Positions 9,130 to 19,750 are shown, counted from the stretch's first letter. The stretch is 53,798 nucleotides of DNA from Nitrososphaerota archaeon (GCA_028867275.1 JAGWGU010000005.1:1-53798); one strand, 5' to 3'. Translations and numbers: made by a program. Notes: generated by a model not told the origin, from the letters alone.

Positions 9130-10959
9130 GTGCCAAAAATGAGTACACCTGTGGAAAAATACGTTGTAGACACTAGTATCATAATAGATGGCGAGATTAC
9201 CAAATTAATCGAGTCAGGCACTCTGACAAATTGTGAGATAATAATACCTGTTGCAGTTTTAGACGAATTACAGTCGCAGGCATCTCAACACAAAGATTAC
9301 GGCTTTGTGGGCCTTGAGGAGATAAAAAAAATTCGTGAGCTGGCAGACAAGAACAACATAATACTCAGGTTTGAAGGGGAGCGCCCAAGCATGGACGACA
9401 TCAAGCTTGCAAGACATGGCAGAATTGATGCAATAATAAAAGACATTGCAAAAAAGAATGGCGCCATATTTTATACAGCAGATTACGTGCAAGCCCTTGT
9501 AGCACAGGCAGAAGGGGTAAAGACAAGCTACTCAAAACCTCAAGTCAAGATTTCAGACCTAGAGTTTGAAAAATACTTTGACAGTCAAACGATGAGCATT
9601 CACCTCAAGGATGGAACACTCCCACTTGCAAAGAAAGGCAAGCCAGGAACATTTTCTCTTGTAGAAGTTGGAGTGACCTTGCTGACAAAAGAATACCTGG
9701 AGGGGATCACCAGCGAAATCTTGGAAGCATCAAGAGCTACCCAGCTTGGCATAATAGAAATATCAAAATCGGGTGTACTTGTAATCCAGTACAAAGACTA
9801 TAGAGTGGTTGTTACCCATTCACCATTTTCAGCCGGCTATGAAATTACAATAACGCATCCAATAGTAAAGATGTCATTAGATCAGTATACAATCTCTGAA
9901 AAACTAATGCAACGACTTTCTGAGAAAGCAGAAGGAATGTTGATTTCAGGATCACCTGGGTCTGGAAAGAGTACACTTGCATCAAGCCTTGCAGATTATT
10001 ATTCGAAGAAGGGCAAGATAGTGAAAACATTCGAGTCTCCAAGAGACTTGCAGGTAAGCAAGCAGGTAACTCAATACACACATCTTGAGGGCAGCTTTGA
10101 AAATGCTGCAGACATACTTCTTCTTGTAAGACCTGATTATACAATATTTGATGAGGTCAGAAGATATCAGGACTTTAGAGTATTTTCAGACCTAAGACTT
10201 GCAGGAGTGGGCATGGTTGGAGTAGTTCATGCACATGCACCACTTGATGCAATACAGAGATTCATTGGAAAAGTTGAGCTTGGAATGATCCCACACATAT
10301 TGGATACCGTGATCTTTGTCAAGGCAGGTCAAATATCAAAGGTGTACGAGCTAGAGTTCAAGGTAAAAGTTCCCACAGGAATGACAGAGCAGGACCTAGC
10401 AAGACCAGTCATCGAAGTCAGAAATTTTGAGGATCACAACCTAGAGTACGAAATCTACACTTATGGTGAAGAAAACATCGTCATACCAATATCAAAGGAA
10501 AGCAAAAGTGGTGGCATTGAAAAACTGGCAGAGGCAAAGATAAGAGACACCATACGCAGATTTGATTCCGATGCAGAGATTGAGATTTTATCAAATAACA
10601 GCATACGAGTTAGAGTAGACAAGGAATCCATACCATCAATCATAGGCAGAGGTGGAGCAACTGTAAATGATCTTGAAAAAACACTCGGTGTTCACATTGA
10701 TGTAGAACCAAAAGAGAGAGGATCTTCAAGAGGTGGAGAATGGTTTGAAATGTCAGAGTCAGGAAACAATTTCGTATTAGAAGTGGATGTATCAAAATCT
10801 GGCATGGATGCAGAAGTCTATGTCAATGACAAAAACATTACATCGACAAGAGTGGGAAAGAATGGCAGAATAATAATTCCAAAAAAATCTAGCGCCGGAA
10901 GAAGATTGATTGGTGCAGTAATGTCAAAAGAAGACATTAGAATAACTGTACACGACTAG
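9130..10959 (+). CDS. PIN domain - VirB11/PilT-like ATPase - KH domain protein
   Basis: 609 residues. Order: PIN nuclease-like domain (about 10-145; acidic Asp14 in VVDTSIIIDGE, Glu46 in VLDELQSQ and FYTADYVQALVAQ), an RNase-E/TRAM-like linker, then a secretion-type ATPase with Walker A GSPGSGKST (274-282) and Walker B YTIFDEVR (about 337-344). A C-terminal KH domain has the GxxG loop in SIIGRGG. This architecture is conserved across archaea and is thought to act on RNA, possibly in ribosome or RNA quality control; the exact substrate is not established. Start is GTG 9130; ATG 9139 is also possible. The stop directly abuts the convergent repressor gene. Confidence 0.93.
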   Translation: MPKMSTPVEKYVVDTSIIIDGEITKLIESGTLTNCEIIIPVAVLDELQSQASQHKDYGFVGLEEIKKIRELADKNNIILRFEGERPSMDDIKLARHGRIDAIIKDIAKKNGAIFYTADYVQALVAQAEGVKTSYSKPQVKISDLEFEKYFDSQTMSIHLKDGTLPLAKKGKPGTFSLVEVGVTLLTKEYLEGITSEILEASRATQLGIIEISKSGVLVIQYKDYRVVVTHSPFSAGYEITITHPIVKMSLDQYTISEKLMQRLSEKAEGMLISGSPGSGKSTLASSLADYYSKKGKIVKTFESPRDLQVSKQVTQYTHLEGSFENAADILLLVRPDYTIFDEVRRYQDFRVFSDLRLAGVGMVGVVHAHAPLDAIQRFIGKVELGMIPHILDTVIFVKAGQISKVYELEFKVKVPTGMTEQDLARPVIEVRNFEDHNLEYEIYTYGEENIVIPISKESKSGGIEKLAEAKIRDTIRRFDSDAEIEILSNNSIRVRVDKESIPSIIGRGGATVNDLEKTLGVHIDVEPKERGSSRGGEWFEMSESGNNFVLEVDVSKSGMDAEVYVNDKNITSTRVGKNGRIIIPKKSSAGRRLIGAVMSKEDIRITVHD

Positions 10960-11415
10960 CTATTGGAAATTATCAAGAATTTTTGGATTAGATTTTAGAA
11001 AGGTGACAAACTTTCTTAATTGCTTTATTGTCTGGGGGTTTAGGTGATGCTCTATTCCTTCAACATCTTGGTTTGCAATCTCGTGGCTAATCCCAAGCAT
11101 CCTAAAGAACTCTAGTAGTGTACCATGTTTTTGTCGTACCGCATCGGCAAGTGCAGAACCCTTTGGAGTCAGATTGATTCCGCGATATTTTTCATATTCC
11201 AGATATCCTCCTTCTGCAAGCTTTTGGAGCATCTTTGTGACAGACGGGGCGCTGACTGTAAGGTATCTGGATATGTCAAGAGTATTTGCATACCCTTTGA
11301 GCTCCACAAGCTCAGATATTACCTCGAGATAGTCCTCTATCCTAGTATAGTTGGTTTTTGCCGATTTGTGGGCTTCTTTTATGGATTCTAGCCTCTCAGC
11401 GCGCTTTTCCTTCAT
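10960..11415 (-). CDS. DtxR/MntR-family metal-dependent repressor
   Basis: About 151 residues from the ATG at 11415. An upstream ATG (11442) is in frame, but a TATA-like GGTTATATG lies right at it, which fits a leaderless start at 11415. Domains: wHTH (about 25-85; YLTVSAPSVTKMLQKLAEGG recognition region) and dimerisation/metal-binding helices with His, Glu and paired His (KHGTLLEFF, EIANQDVEGIEHHL) in the MntR/IdeR arrangement. Members repress metal-uptake genes when loaded with Mn2+ or Fe2+. No SH3 domain is present, so it is of the short MntR type. Which metal it reads cannot be told. Confidence 0.9.
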   Translation of the reverse strand: MKEKRAERLESIKEAHKSAKTNYTRIEDYLEVISELVELKGYANTLDISRYLTVSAPSVTKMLQKLAEGGYLEYEKYRGINLTPKGSALADAVRQKHGTLLEFFRMLGISHEIANQDVEGIEHHLNPQTIKQLRKFVTFLKSNPKILDNFQ

Positions 11416-11469
11416 GTTTTTGTTAATTATACGCGAAATCATATAACCTAATCTCTTGATCAGAAATGT

Positions 11470-11483
11470 TCACCCAGTGGTGA
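11470..11483. promoter_or_regulatory. Short palindrome upstream of DtxR-type gene
   Basis: A perfect 5-bp inverted repeat TCACC-CAGT-GGTGA sits between the repressor gene (minus) and the next gene (plus), about 55-68 nt from the chosen repressor start. It is a possible operator for autoregulation, but short, so chance occurrence is not excluded. Confidence 0.35.
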
Positions 11484-11526
11484 TTGATCTTTTGCATGGA
11501 GTTTTAACTATTTTTTTAAAAATGAG

Positions 11527-11877
11527 GTGTGCATGGACGAGGGAGTCAGACAGGGTATTGATAAAATAAAGAAGGTAAGAGATTCCCTTCACAGAAGAGC
11601 CAAAATTTACTCAGAACTTGGGAGGATAGATGACAGGGGTACTGCACGTGCACTTGGCGGACTGCAGAGAGCGCCTGCACCAGGAAAAAAGATTACAAAG
11701 ATAGGATTCATTTTCCTTCTTTCGCCAGATCCACTTACCACACCTCTTGGCATTCCAATGATAATTGCAGGAAAATATCTAGAAAAAGTGTACAACGGTG
11801 CAACAATCAAAGATGTGGGCCAAGAGACAAAGAACTTTTTCAGCGATTATTCTCATCTAAAAGACAAGATGAATTAA
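11527..11877 (+). CDS. Conserved hypothetical protein with one hydrophobic segment
   Basis: 116 residues (GTG 11527; an ATG at 11533 is also possible). The N-terminal half is charged and helical (GIDKIKKVRDSLHRRAKIYSELG). The middle reads KITKIGFIFLLSPDPLTTPLGIPMI, a possible membrane-associated hairpin, and the end is polar. I do not recognise a family. It follows a T-rich promoter-like stretch and precedes the DUF192 gene by 60 nt. Function unknown. Confidence 0.65.
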   Translation: MCMDEGVRQGIDKIKKVRDSLHRRAKIYSELGRIDDRGTARALGGLQRAPAPGKKITKIGFIFLLSPDPLTTPLGIPMIIAGKYLEKVYNGATIKDVGQETKNFFSDYSHLKDKMN

Positions 11878-11937
11878 GACCAAAACTCCATATTTTTTTG
11901 CATGGGTTTTTAACTAGATATTGGCTACTAGTTTTTT

Positions 11938-12432
11938 GTGGCAACAAGGGCCCAAGTTTTAATTCCAATTGCAATTGCAGCAGTGGTAATAGGAATAGTA
12001 GGAGTGTTGACAATTCCTGCCGATTCCAAACTTGCAGAGGTCAAGTTTCCAAAAGGTACAATCAAGCTTGACGACAAGGTTTTAGATGTGCAGATTGCAG
12101 AGACAGATGCTCAGAGGGTAAGAGGCCTGATGTTTCAAAATGAACTTCCTGATGATCAGGGAATGATTTTTGTTTTTAGCCAAGAGCAAATCGTACCCAT
12201 ATGGATGCTAAACATGCAGTTTCCACTAGATATAATTTGGTTTGATGCAGATGGAAATGTCATCCACATTGCAAAAAATGTTCCACCCTGCAAGTCTGCA
12301 CTTGAAACTGCAACATGTACAGTTCAAAACGCAGATGGTAAGAAAGCAAAATATGTTTTAGAAGTGACCGGCGGATTTACAGACAAGTTTCACATAACTG
12401 AAAGTTCCAAGATGCAGATAATTTCAATCTAG
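11938..12432 (+). CDS. DUF192 family protein, membrane-anchored
   Basis: 164 residues starting at GTG 11938: an N-terminal signal anchor (about 8-26) followed by a DUF192 domain. Typical segments are seen: VQIAETDAQRVRGLMFQNEL, GMIFVF, the W-x3-M segment PIWMLNMQFPLDIIW and IHIAKNVPPC. DUF192 is a small extracytoplasmic beta fold of unknown biochemical role. Two extra cysteines (PPCKSALETATC) could form a disulfide outside the cell. The last 4 nt overlap the end of the convergent acyl-CoA synthetase gene. Confidence 0.87.
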   Translation: MATRAQVLIPIAIAAVVIGIVGVLTIPADSKLAEVKFPKGTIKLDDKVLDVQIAETDAQRVRGLMFQNELPDDQGMIFVFSQEQIVPIWMLNMQFPLDIIWFDADGNVIHIAKNVPPCKSALETATCTVQNADGKKAKYVLEVTGGFTDKFHITESSKMQIISI

Positions 12433-14339
12433 GGTTTTGCAAGAGCATTTTTTAGATCTGCAAATGCTGCCCTGACCTCATCAACAGATGCCTCATCTTC
12501 CAGTGTGCTGATATCTCCAATTTTTTCATCTTGGGCTAGTGCTTTTAGAAGCCTTCTCATTATCTTGCCGCTTCGTGTCTTTGGAAGCTTTGTGACAAAG
12601 TGAAGTTGGTCAGGAGATGCAATTGGGCCTATTGTTGTTCTGATATGCTGCACAAGATCTTTTTTTAGTTGTTCAGTTGGAGCGATGCCATCTTTTAGAA
12701 CTAGGAATGCAATGATTGCTTCTCCCTTGACATCATGTGGTATACCACAGACTGCAGCCTCTGCAACTGCCTTGTGCGATACAAACCCGCTTTCAAGCTC
12801 TGCAGTACCTAGCCTGTGACCTGCAACTTTTAACACATCGTCTGCCCTTCCAAGCATCCAGATGTATCCATCCTTGTCCCTTATTGCATAGTCACCTGCA
12901 TAGTACATGTTTTTGTATTTTGACCAGTAGACTGTCTTGTATTTTTCATCATCATTCCACAGTGTAAGAAGCATTCCAGGCCACGGGTTTTCCACTACAA
13001 GATATCCCTTGGAATCAGGCGGTATTGATTTTCCATTTTCGTCAACTACAGACAGGCGAACTCCTGGAATAGGTCTTGATGCAGATCCTGGTTTTAACGG
13101 AATTGTTTCAAGCCCTGGAAGAGGAGATATCATTGCACCACCTGTTTCCGTTTGCCACCATGTATCAATGATAGGGCATTTTCCCTTTCCAATTGTTGTA
13201 AAGTACCATTTCCAGACTCGGGGGTTGATTGGCTCACCCACCGTTCCAAGCAGTCTCAGACTGGACAGGTTGTTAGAGTTTGGCAGGTCATCACCATACT
13301 TCATGAACATTCGCAGTGCAGTAGGAGTTGTGTACAAGATTGTAACACCATATCGTGAAATGATTTCCCATATTCTTGCAGGGGTAGCATAATCAAGTGC
13401 ACCTTCGTACATTACTTGGGTTGCTCCATGCATTAGCGGTCCATAAACTACATAACTGTGTCCTGTAACCCATCCAATGTCAGCTGTACAGAAATAAACA
13501 TCAGAATCCTTGATATCAAAAATCCACTTGAATGTAGAAAAGACATGCGTAAGATATCCTCCAGTTCCATGCAGTACGCCTTTTGGTTTTCCTGTTGTTC
13601 CCGAAGTATAAAGAATGTAAAGTGGGTGAGTACTATCAAGCATCTCTGCATCACAGAACGGCTCCATAGAATTGACAAGTTCTTTCCATTTCTTGTCCCG
13701 TGCAGTAAAGGTAACTGGATTATGCGTATGCTCAAGAACAATTACGCTTTCTACAAAATCAAGACCTTGTATGGCCTCGTCCACAACATCTTTTAATTTT
13801 ATTGTGGTACTACGTCTCCTTCCTCCATCTGCAGTGATTATCACCTTTGATTTTGAATCATCAACTCTGTCCCTGATGGATTTTGCACTAAATCCTGAAA
13901 ATATCACAGTATGAATAGCACCTATTCGTGCGCATGCAAGAAGTGAGACTATTAGCTCAGGCACCATTGGCAGATAGACTGTGACCCTGTCGCCTTTTTG
14001 TACTCCAAGTGCTTTCAAGGCATTTGCAAGTTTTGATACTTCGTCAAGTATGTCTTGGTAAGTCAGGACTCTTGTTGTCCCATCTTCGCCTTCCCAAAAT
14101 ATTGCCTTTTTGTTTGGATTTTTCTTTACGATTCTATCAAGTGCATTGTATGATGCATTGGTTTTTCCTCCCACAAACCATCTTGCAAATGGAGGATTCC
14201 ATTCTAGGGCAGTATGCCACCTTTCAGACCAGTAAAGATTCTCAGCCTGTGATTCCCAGAATTTTACACTGTCCTGGTTTGCTGCAGCCCTTGTCTTTAG
14301 ATCATTATTTCCAAGACCTATGTTGTACAAGTCCAACAC
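12429..14339 (-). CDS. acs: AMP-forming acetyl-CoA (acyl-CoA) synthetase
   Basis: 636 residues, full length. Activates acetate (or propionate/3-hydroxypropionate) to the CoA thioester via acyl-adenylate. Visible: the ACS N-terminal segment around YWSERWHTALEWNPPFARWF, P-loop YTSGTTGKPKGVLHGTGGY, the WWQTETG motif, the YAGDYAIRDKDGYIWMLGRADD hinge region (split here as YAGDYAIRDKDG and GRADDVLKVAGHRLGT), and the acylatable Lys in RSGKIMRRLLK. The start is GTG 14339. Thaumarchaea fix carbon by the 3-hydroxypropionate/4-hydroxybutyrate cycle, so substrates other than acetate are possible; sequence alone does not decide. Confidence 0.93.
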   Translation of the reverse strand: MLDLYNIGLGNNDLKTRAAANQDSVKFWESQAENLYWSERWHTALEWNPPFARWFVGGKTNASYNALDRIVKKNPNKKAIFWEGEDGTTRVLTYQDILDEVSKLANALKALGVQKGDRVTVYLPMVPELIVSLLACARIGAIHTVIFSGFSAKSIRDRVDDSKSKVIITADGGRRRSTTIKLKDVVDEAIQGLDFVESVIVLEHTHNPVTFTARDKKWKELVNSMEPFCDAEMLDSTHPLYILYTSGTTGKPKGVLHGTGGYLTHVFSTFKWIFDIKDSDVYFCTADIGWVTGHSYVVYGPLMHGATQVMYEGALDYATPARIWEIISRYGVTILYTTPTALRMFMKYGDDLPNSNNLSSLRLLGTVGEPINPRVWKWYFTTIGKGKCPIIDTWWQTETGGAMISPLPGLETIPLKPGSASRPIPGVRLSVVDENGKSIPPDSKGYLVVENPWPGMLLTLWNDDEKYKTVYWSKYKNMYYAGDYAIRDKDGYIWMLGRADDVLKVAGHRLGTAELESGFVSHKAVAEAAVCGIPHDVKGEAIIAFLVLKDGIAPTEQLKKDLVQHIRTTIGPIASPDQLHFVTKLPKTRSGKIMRRLLKALAQDEKIGDISTLEDEASVDEVRAAFADLKNALAKP

Positions 14340-14418
14340 AAGCAGGTAATATGCATGTCAAAAAAAAGGTTCGCTCAAATGGAGTTGGGAGCGAATCCTT
14401 CAATCCCGTCAGTCTGTA

Positions 14419-15240
14419 TTAAGATGATGATATTCTCTTAAGCCAATCTGAATCTTGAGGGACTTCATCACCATCGGCTCCAATGGCTACAGGCTTTGAT
14501 GTCGGCGTAGTGGGAATACTAGTACCAACTCCAAGGTCAGCAGTTACTGGAGTCTTTGGCTGTGAAGGAGAAGGACTTTCTACCTTTCCAAGATATGAAA
14601 TGGCGGCTGAATGAACGTCCTGCTTTGGACTTTCTATGCGCTCTCCACTCTCAACTGAAAGATCGCTGATGCGACGTTGGATGCTTGTTATCTCTGCCTT
14701 TTCATGCTCGATGTGTTCGATGATTTCGACCGTGTGAGTTTTGACCAAATCATACTTGGCATCAGATATCTCATTGCTCTTGTTTTGCAACTTGGCGTCA
14801 AATCTTAGCATCCTGATTGACTTGAGTTGGCTATCAAGTTCTCCGAGTCTTTTTTCAAGTTTTTCTTTGATCTGTCTCTCAGTCTCATCCAGAGTTAACA
14901 ATTTCATCTTATACTTCTCATGGATCAATTCAGCATCGTCTTTCATGTCATCGTTTTCAGATACGATATCCATCAGGGCACGTATACGACGCATGGTAAG
15001 CCCCTTCTCTCGCAATAGCCTCTGGGCATCTAATCTCCATCTAGGGATAAAGATTACAAATTGTCCCTGAATGACCAATTGCTCGAATGCTATCTGCTTA
15101 AGTCCTTCAGAACCACAGTCAACGCCAACGGTTTGTACACTTCCGTCAATGTCTGTTATAGTTCCTATTACTTTGCCGATAAAGGTGCCGTACATGTCCT
15201 TAACTTGCTTGCCGATAAATTCGATCTCTTCCTTGCTCAT
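14419..15240 (-). CDS. cdvA: CdvA cell-division protein
   Basis: 273 residues: an N-terminal PRC-barrel (about 1-72, starting MSKEEIEFIGKQVKDMYG), a long coiled coil (about 75-210, with RWRLDAQRLLREKGL and alternating charged heptads), and a Pro/Ser/Thr-rich linker with a terminal peptide DSDWLKRISSS. CdvA binds membrane and DNA and recruits the ESCRT-III protein CdvB in Sulfolobus through a C-terminal peptide; the conserved tail here probably plays the same role. cdvB and cdvC are not adjacent, as is usual in Thaumarchaea, where cdv genes are scattered. A divergent promoter region separates it from the next gene. Confidence 0.88.
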   Translation of the reverse strand: MSKEEIEFIGKQVKDMYGTFIGKVIGTITDIDGSVQTVGVDCGSEGLKQIAFEQLVIQGQFVIFIPRWRLDAQRLLREKGLTMRRIRALMDIVSENDDMKDDAELIHEKYKMKLLTLDETERQIKEKLEKRLGELDSQLKSIRMLRFDAKLQNKSNEISDAKYDLVKTHTVEIIEHIEHEKAEITSIQRRISDLSVESGERIESPKQDVHSAAISYLGKVESPSPSQPKTPVTADLGVGTSIPTTPTSKPVAIGADGDEVPQDSDWLKRISSS

Positions 15241-15381
15241 TAGGTAGGTGTTTTAAATTTCATATAATCAGGAACATGTTAACAAGCTTTTCAGTTTTGG
15301 TAAGATCATTTTAGCTAATGATCATGCAAAATTGCAAAAAATGCGTAATTTTATAATCACTTGTTTAGTAATGGTCCAATA

Positions 15382-15666
15382 ATGATTACAAAGGAAGAAC
15401 TAGATCAGATACTACATTTTGTCTCCAAGCGCTGGGTAGACATGAGCAGAGATGAAAAGAACAAGGCGTTTGAAAACATGCCGACAGACTTTTGGATGAA
15501 TTCCATGGGAGGCACTGCAGGTCCAGGCAAGTGGGTTACAACTTTGATGTATACAGAAGATCCGCAGGAAGCTGATTCCTTCAAAGAAGTTTTGCTGCGA
15601 TGGCAGGCAAAACACAATGCGGCAAAGATGGGACCATCCGATCTGATCCAGATTGGAAAGAAGTAG
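15382..15666 (+). CDS. Small conserved hypothetical protein
   Basis: About 94 residues from ATG 15382 (MITKEELDQILHFVSKRW). A TATA-like TTTTATAATC lies at about 15349-15358, 25-30 nt upstream, which supports this start over the TTG at 15361. The sequence is soluble and mostly helical, with conserved-looking WMNSMGGTAGPGKWV in the middle. No family recognised. 18 nt separate its stop from the next gene (TTG 15685), so the two may be cotranscribed. Confidence 0.65.
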   Translation: MITKEELDQILHFVSKRWVDMSRDEKNKAFENMPTDFWMNSMGGTAGPGKWVTTLMYTEDPQEADSFKEVLLRWQAKHNAAKMGPSDLIQIGKK

Positions 15667-15684
15667 TTATTATCCACAGATGGT

Positions 15685-17337
15685 TTGAACGATATATTGT
15701 CATCAGAGTTTTCAGGTTCTGAAAAAGAAATTCTTTTGAAACATTTTTCAAATGTAGACGATTCTGTATTTGCCATTACCAGCCCAAGACAGGTAGACAG
15801 GGGTGCCCTAATGTCAAGATACAGCAGAACTGATAAGAGCATGCGAAAAATTTTCTTGGACGAGTTTGCACAAAATGAAAATCGTGGTGAAGAATTTTAC
15901 AACAAAGTTTTGCTTGAATATGGTGATGATTCTGTTGCAGAGCTTGGCGAAGCCCAAATTGCAATTGAAGGTTTGTCAAACATTGCAGTAAAAAAAATTG
16001 AGGACCGCAGAATTGGGTTATCATATCTTGAAAAATCTTCAAGGTATGTAGCATGGGATAAAAAAGTAAATGGAGAGTACAAGTTTTACAGAGAACCAGA
16101 GATAATGAGCTCAAGGCATGCGGACAAGTATCTTGAGGCATGCAACCTTGATTTTGAAGTCTACTCTAGAAGTATCCAGCCAGCAATAGACTACATGAAA
16201 GAGCAGGAGCCAATAGAGAGCCAAAAGTTTCGAAATTCTAATGGGGTAGACGTATTGTATTCCAAACTTACAGGAGAAGATGAGATAAAGTCTGCAACTA
16301 GAATTTACAATGCGACAATTAGAGCCAAAGCACTAGATATTCTCAGAGGAATACTTCCAGCATCTACTCTGACCAACGTTGGCATAACAGGAAATGGAAG
16401 GGCCTTTGAGTATCTGCTCACCATACTTTATTCCTCAAGACTAGAAGAAGAGAGGGTTCTTGCAGGCAAGATTCAGAGAGAATTGAACACAACCATAAGG
16501 TCATTTGTAAGAAGAGCAGATGACAACCACGGTAAGGCCTTGCAAAAATATCTAAGAGACATTAAGACAAAGTCTTCTGCACTTGGCAAGAAACATCTCA
16601 AGGTAAAGGAAAATGCAAATCATCTTGCAGACTTGGTTGACTGGGAGCAAGAGAAAAAGGCAGAAGAAAAAATAATTTCTGCCATATTATATGAACAGTC
16701 AGCAGGAATATCATATCGAGATATACTTGCCCAAGTAAGAAAAATAAAATCACAAGACAGGAAAAAAATAATCAAGATATTTTCTGATCAAAGACAGAAC
16801 AGAAGGCAGAGGCCACCACGGGCATTTGAAATGACAGAATACACATTTGATTTTCTGACAAACTTTGGAATGTTTCGAGACTTTCACAGACACCGAGTGC
16901 TTACACTTGAGCGACAGTTGCTTGCAGCAAACCATGGATATTTTATGCCAGACGAGATAAAACAACTTGGAATCAAAAAAGACTTTGATGACTGCATGTA
17001 CAAGTCAAAAGAAGTTTGGGATGCCATGAAATCAAAGATGCCAGAGCAGGCTCAGTATGTTGTAAACTTTGCATACAATTACCCATACTTTATGAAACTA
17101 AATCTACGCGAAGCTTCACATTTAATCGAATTAAGAACTGTTCCGCAGGGACATCAGGACTATAGGAAAGTTGCACAAGAAATGTTCAGGGCAATTAAAA
17201 AAATTCACCCAAACTTGTCCAATATAATCAAGTTTGCAGACATGAAATCATACACTCTTGAAAGGCTGGAAGCAGAAAAAAGAATTGAAGAAAAAAGAAA
17301 AAGATTTTCTGGTAAAAGCAACGCCGGTTCAGAATAA
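15685..17337 (+). CDS. Long ThyX-like (FAD-dependent thymidylate synthase family) protein
   Basis: 550 residues, about twice the length of a standard ThyX. The C-terminal half has a motif like the ThyX signature RHRxxS ([14 protein letters not shown], about 398-412), and the N-terminal half has a related but weaker segment ([16 protein letters not shown], about 106-121). It looks like a tandem duplication. Long ThyX-like proteins of this kind occur in archaea and some bacteria, often beside another thymidylate synthase. The signature departs from the canonical one (Thr-Leu-Glu-Arg in place of Ser-x-Asn-Glu), so dTMP synthesis is not certain. It starts with TTG 15685. Confidence 0.8.
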   Translation: MNDILSSEFSGSEKEILLKHFSNVDDSVFAITSPRQVDRGALMSRYSRTDKSMRKIFLDEFAQNENRGEEFYNKVLLEYGDDSVAELGEAQIAIEGLSNIAVKKIEDRRIGLSYLEKSSRYVAWDKKVNGEYKFYREPEIMSSRHADKYLEACNLDFEVYSRSIQPAIDYMKEQEPIESQKFRNSNGVDVLYSKLTGEDEIKSATRIYNATIRAKALDILRGILPASTLTNVGITGNGRAFEYLLTILYSSRLEEERVLAGKIQRELNTTIRSFVRRADDNHGKALQKYLRDIKTKSSALGKKHLKVKENANHLADLVDWEQEKKAEEKIISAILYEQSAGISYRDILAQVRKIKSQDRKKIIKIFSDQRQNRRQRPPRAFEMTEYTFDFLTNFGMFRDFHRHRVLTLERQLLAANHGYFMPDEIKQLGIKKDFDDCMYKSKEVWDAMKSKMPEQAQYVVNFAYNYPYFMKLNLREASHLIELRTVPQGHQDYRKVAQEMFRAIKKIHPNLSNIIKFADMKSYTLERLEAEKRIEEKRKRFSGKSNAGSE

Positions 17338-17593
17338 TCAGGCATCAAATCTTTTGAATACGTCACCTTTACGTCTATTCCACAGATCTGGCAATGCTTC
17401 CCAAACATGTTAGGGCATACAAAAAATTCCATTTAAAGTCCAATTACAAATATCACATAGTGCAACATGGTCTTCTATGATGACATTGTAACATAATACT
17501 TAATTGAAAGATTTTATTTTTTGATATAATCATTTCTGATAAATACAAAACCGTATTAAAGTCAGCATTAATTTGTATATTGGCGATTATTGA
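17338..17593. other. Gene-free stretch upstream of copA
   Basis: 256 nt, AT-rich. Open frames here look like shadows. A TATA-like TTTGTATATT near 17573 probably serves copA. I see no palindrome that would clearly be a metal-repressor site. Confidence 0.4.
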
Positions 17594-19702
17594 ATGGCAA
17601 AAGATCCTGTCTGTGGAATGTATGTGGAAGAGAAAAAAGATACCATAGCACAAAAAGTTGAGGGTGTTCAATATTATTTTTGCAGCAACAATTGTCTGAA
17701 CGAGTTCATGGCACCAGAGAAAGAACTCAAAAAACTAAAAATGTTTGTAATCATCGGGATTGCCCTCACAATCCCAATTTCCTTTCTTACCTATGTCTCT
17801 CTGTTTGAATCTCGTATTACACATTACATACTTTTTGCGCTTGCAACTCCGGTGCAGTTCTGGATAGGTTGGAGATTCTATCAAGGTACAATAGATGCAA
17901 TAAAACACAGGACTACCAACATGGACGTGCTGATTGCCATGGGTACAACAGCCGCATGGCTTTACAGCAGTCTCATCACGTTTGTCCCAGGAATATTTCC
18001 ATTCAATGAAGTTTACTTTGATACGTCTGCCATCATCATTGTACTGATACTGATTGGAAGATTGTTGGAACAAAAAACCAAGGCAAAGGCGTCACAGGCG
18101 GTAAGAAAGTTACTTGACATCCAACCCAGAATGGCTCATGTTTACAAAGATGGACAGGAAGTCGAGATTCCAGTTGAGCAAGTGCAGCTTGGCGACATAG
18201 TAGTTGTTCGACCCGGGGAAAAAATTCCAGTTGACGGCATTGTAACAGAAGGACACTCGTCAGTTGACCAGTCCGCAATCACTGGCGAGAGCATTCCTGT
18301 GTCAAAAGATGTCGGAGACGAGGTGATAGGAGCAACCATCAACAAGAGCGGGATGATGAAGATAAAGGCAACCAAGGTTGGTCAGGATACTCTTTTGTCC
18401 CAGATAATAAAACTTGTAGATGAAGCAAAATCAAGCAGGGTTCCACTTCAAAGACTTGCCGACAAGATCTCTTCGTACTTTGTTCCGGCTGTTACAACAA
18501 TTGCGATTGTTTCCGCGTTGGCATGGTTCTTTGTTGGAGGGATTGGTCTGACATTTTCGCTTCTTGCATTTGTTTCAGTAATAATAATTGCATGTCCATG
18601 TGCACTGGGGATTGCAACTCCTGCGGCTCTGATGGTGGGAGGAGGTAAGGCTGCTGAAAATGGCATACTCATCAAGGGTGGAGAAAACTTAGAGATTGCA
18701 AGAAAAGTAAATGCGATGGTGTTTGACAAGACGGGAACCCTTACCAAGGGCAAGCCTTCGGTAACTGATGTCATACCACTTGGAGAGATTAATTCAGATG
18801 AGGTTCTAAGGCTTGCTGCCATAGCAGAGATAGGCTCGGAGCATCCTCTGGGAGAGGCTGTTGTTAGAGGTGCAAGGGAGAGAGGTCTTGTGGTAGGAGA
18901 GCCCCAATCATTTGAGTCCGTAACTGGACATGGAATAAAGGCAGGTTATGGGGATCATACAATTCTTCTTGGAAATAGAAAACTCATGAAAGACAATGGA
19001 ATGGAAGTTGATGCTGCAGATGATAAAATGAGGGATTTGGAAAAAGATGGCAAGACTGCGACACTGATTGCACTTGACAACAAGATCATTGGAATTGTTG
19101 CCATGGCAGATACAATAAAAGAAAATGCCGTAGAGGCCATAAAAGGTCTCAGACAACTTGGCATCGAGATAACAATGCTAACTGGGGACAATACCAAGAC
19201 AGCCAATGCGATTGCTCATAAATTAGGAATTGATAACGTACTTGCAGAAGTATTACCAAGCCAGAAAGAAGAGATGATTAAAAAATTAAAATCAGAAGGC
19301 AAGGTTGTGGCAATGGTCGGAGATGGTGTAAATGACGCACCTGCACTTGCAGCAGCTGATCTTGGCATAGCAATAGGAAGCGGAACTGATGTTGCAAAAG
19401 AGACAGGCGGAATTGTATTGATAAAAGAAGACCTAAGGGATGTCGTAATAGCAATTGAGATAAGCAAAAAGACAGTCTCCAAAATAAAACAAAATCTGTT
19501 CTGGGCGTTTGCATACAATATGGGGTTGATCCCTATTGCAGCTGGTGCACTGGTACCGGTATTGGGAGCAAACATGTACAGTTATTTGCCATTTCTTGCC
19601 GCAGGTGCTATGGCCATAAGCTCGGCAACCGTTGTAGGAAACTCACTTTTGCTAGGAAGATACAAACCAAAGAAATATGAAATGACGATTGTATCAAAAT
19701 AA
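17594..19702 (+). CDS. copA: Cu+-exporting P1B-type ATPase with N-terminal YHS domain
   Basis: 702 residues. Instead of the usual HMA domain the N terminus is a YHS domain ([10 protein letters not shown]..., YYFCSNNC), a small metal-binding module. Core: membrane helices, actuator loop [11 protein letters not shown] metal motif (334-336, IIACPCALG), phosphorylation site Asp378 ([11 protein letters not shown]), SEHPLGEA, and [10 protein letters not shown]. It exports Cu+ from the cytoplasm, relevant for an organism that depends heavily on copper enzymes. Followed by a free YHS protein and an HxlR/Cys-rich pair. The 256 nt upstream are gene-free and AT-rich and include a plausible TATA (TTTGTATATT). 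Confidence 0.95.
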   Translation: MAKDPVCGMYVEEKKDTIAQKVEGVQYYFCSNNCLNEFMAPEKELKKLKMFVIIGIALTIPISFLTYVSLFESRITHYILFALATPVQFWIGWRFYQGTIDAIKHRTTNMDVLIAMGTTAAWLYSSLITFVPGIFPFNEVYFDTSAIIIVLILIGRLLEQKTKAKASQAVRKLLDIQPRMAHVYKDGQEVEIPVEQVQLGDIVVVRPGEKIPVDGIVTEGHSSVDQSAITGESIPVSKDVGDEVIGATINKSGMMKIKATKVGQDTLLSQIIKLVDEAKSSRVPLQRLADKISSYFVPAVTTIAIVSALAWFFVGGIGLTFSLLAFVSVIIIACPCALGIATPAALMVGGGKAAENGILIKGGENLEIARKVNAMVFDKTGTLTKGKPSVTDVIPLGEINSDEVLRLAAIAEIGSEHPLGEAVVRGARERGLVVGEPQSFESVTGHGIKAGYGDHTILLGNRKLMKDNGMEVDAADDKMRDLEKDGKTATLIALDNKIIGIVAMADTIKENAVEAIKGLRQLGIEITMLTGDNTKTANAIAHKLGIDNVLAEVLPSQKEEMIKKLKSEGKVVAMVGDGVNDAPALAAADLGIAIGSGTDVAKETGGIVLIKEDLRDVVIAIEISKKTVSKIKQNLFWAFAYNMGLIPIAAGALVPVLGANMYSYLPFLAAGAMAISSATVVGNSLLLGRYKPKKYEMTIVSK

Positions 19703-19750
19703 TTCTACATCATAGAAATCTTTTTCTCTGTTGGAATCTAATCAGTCCTA

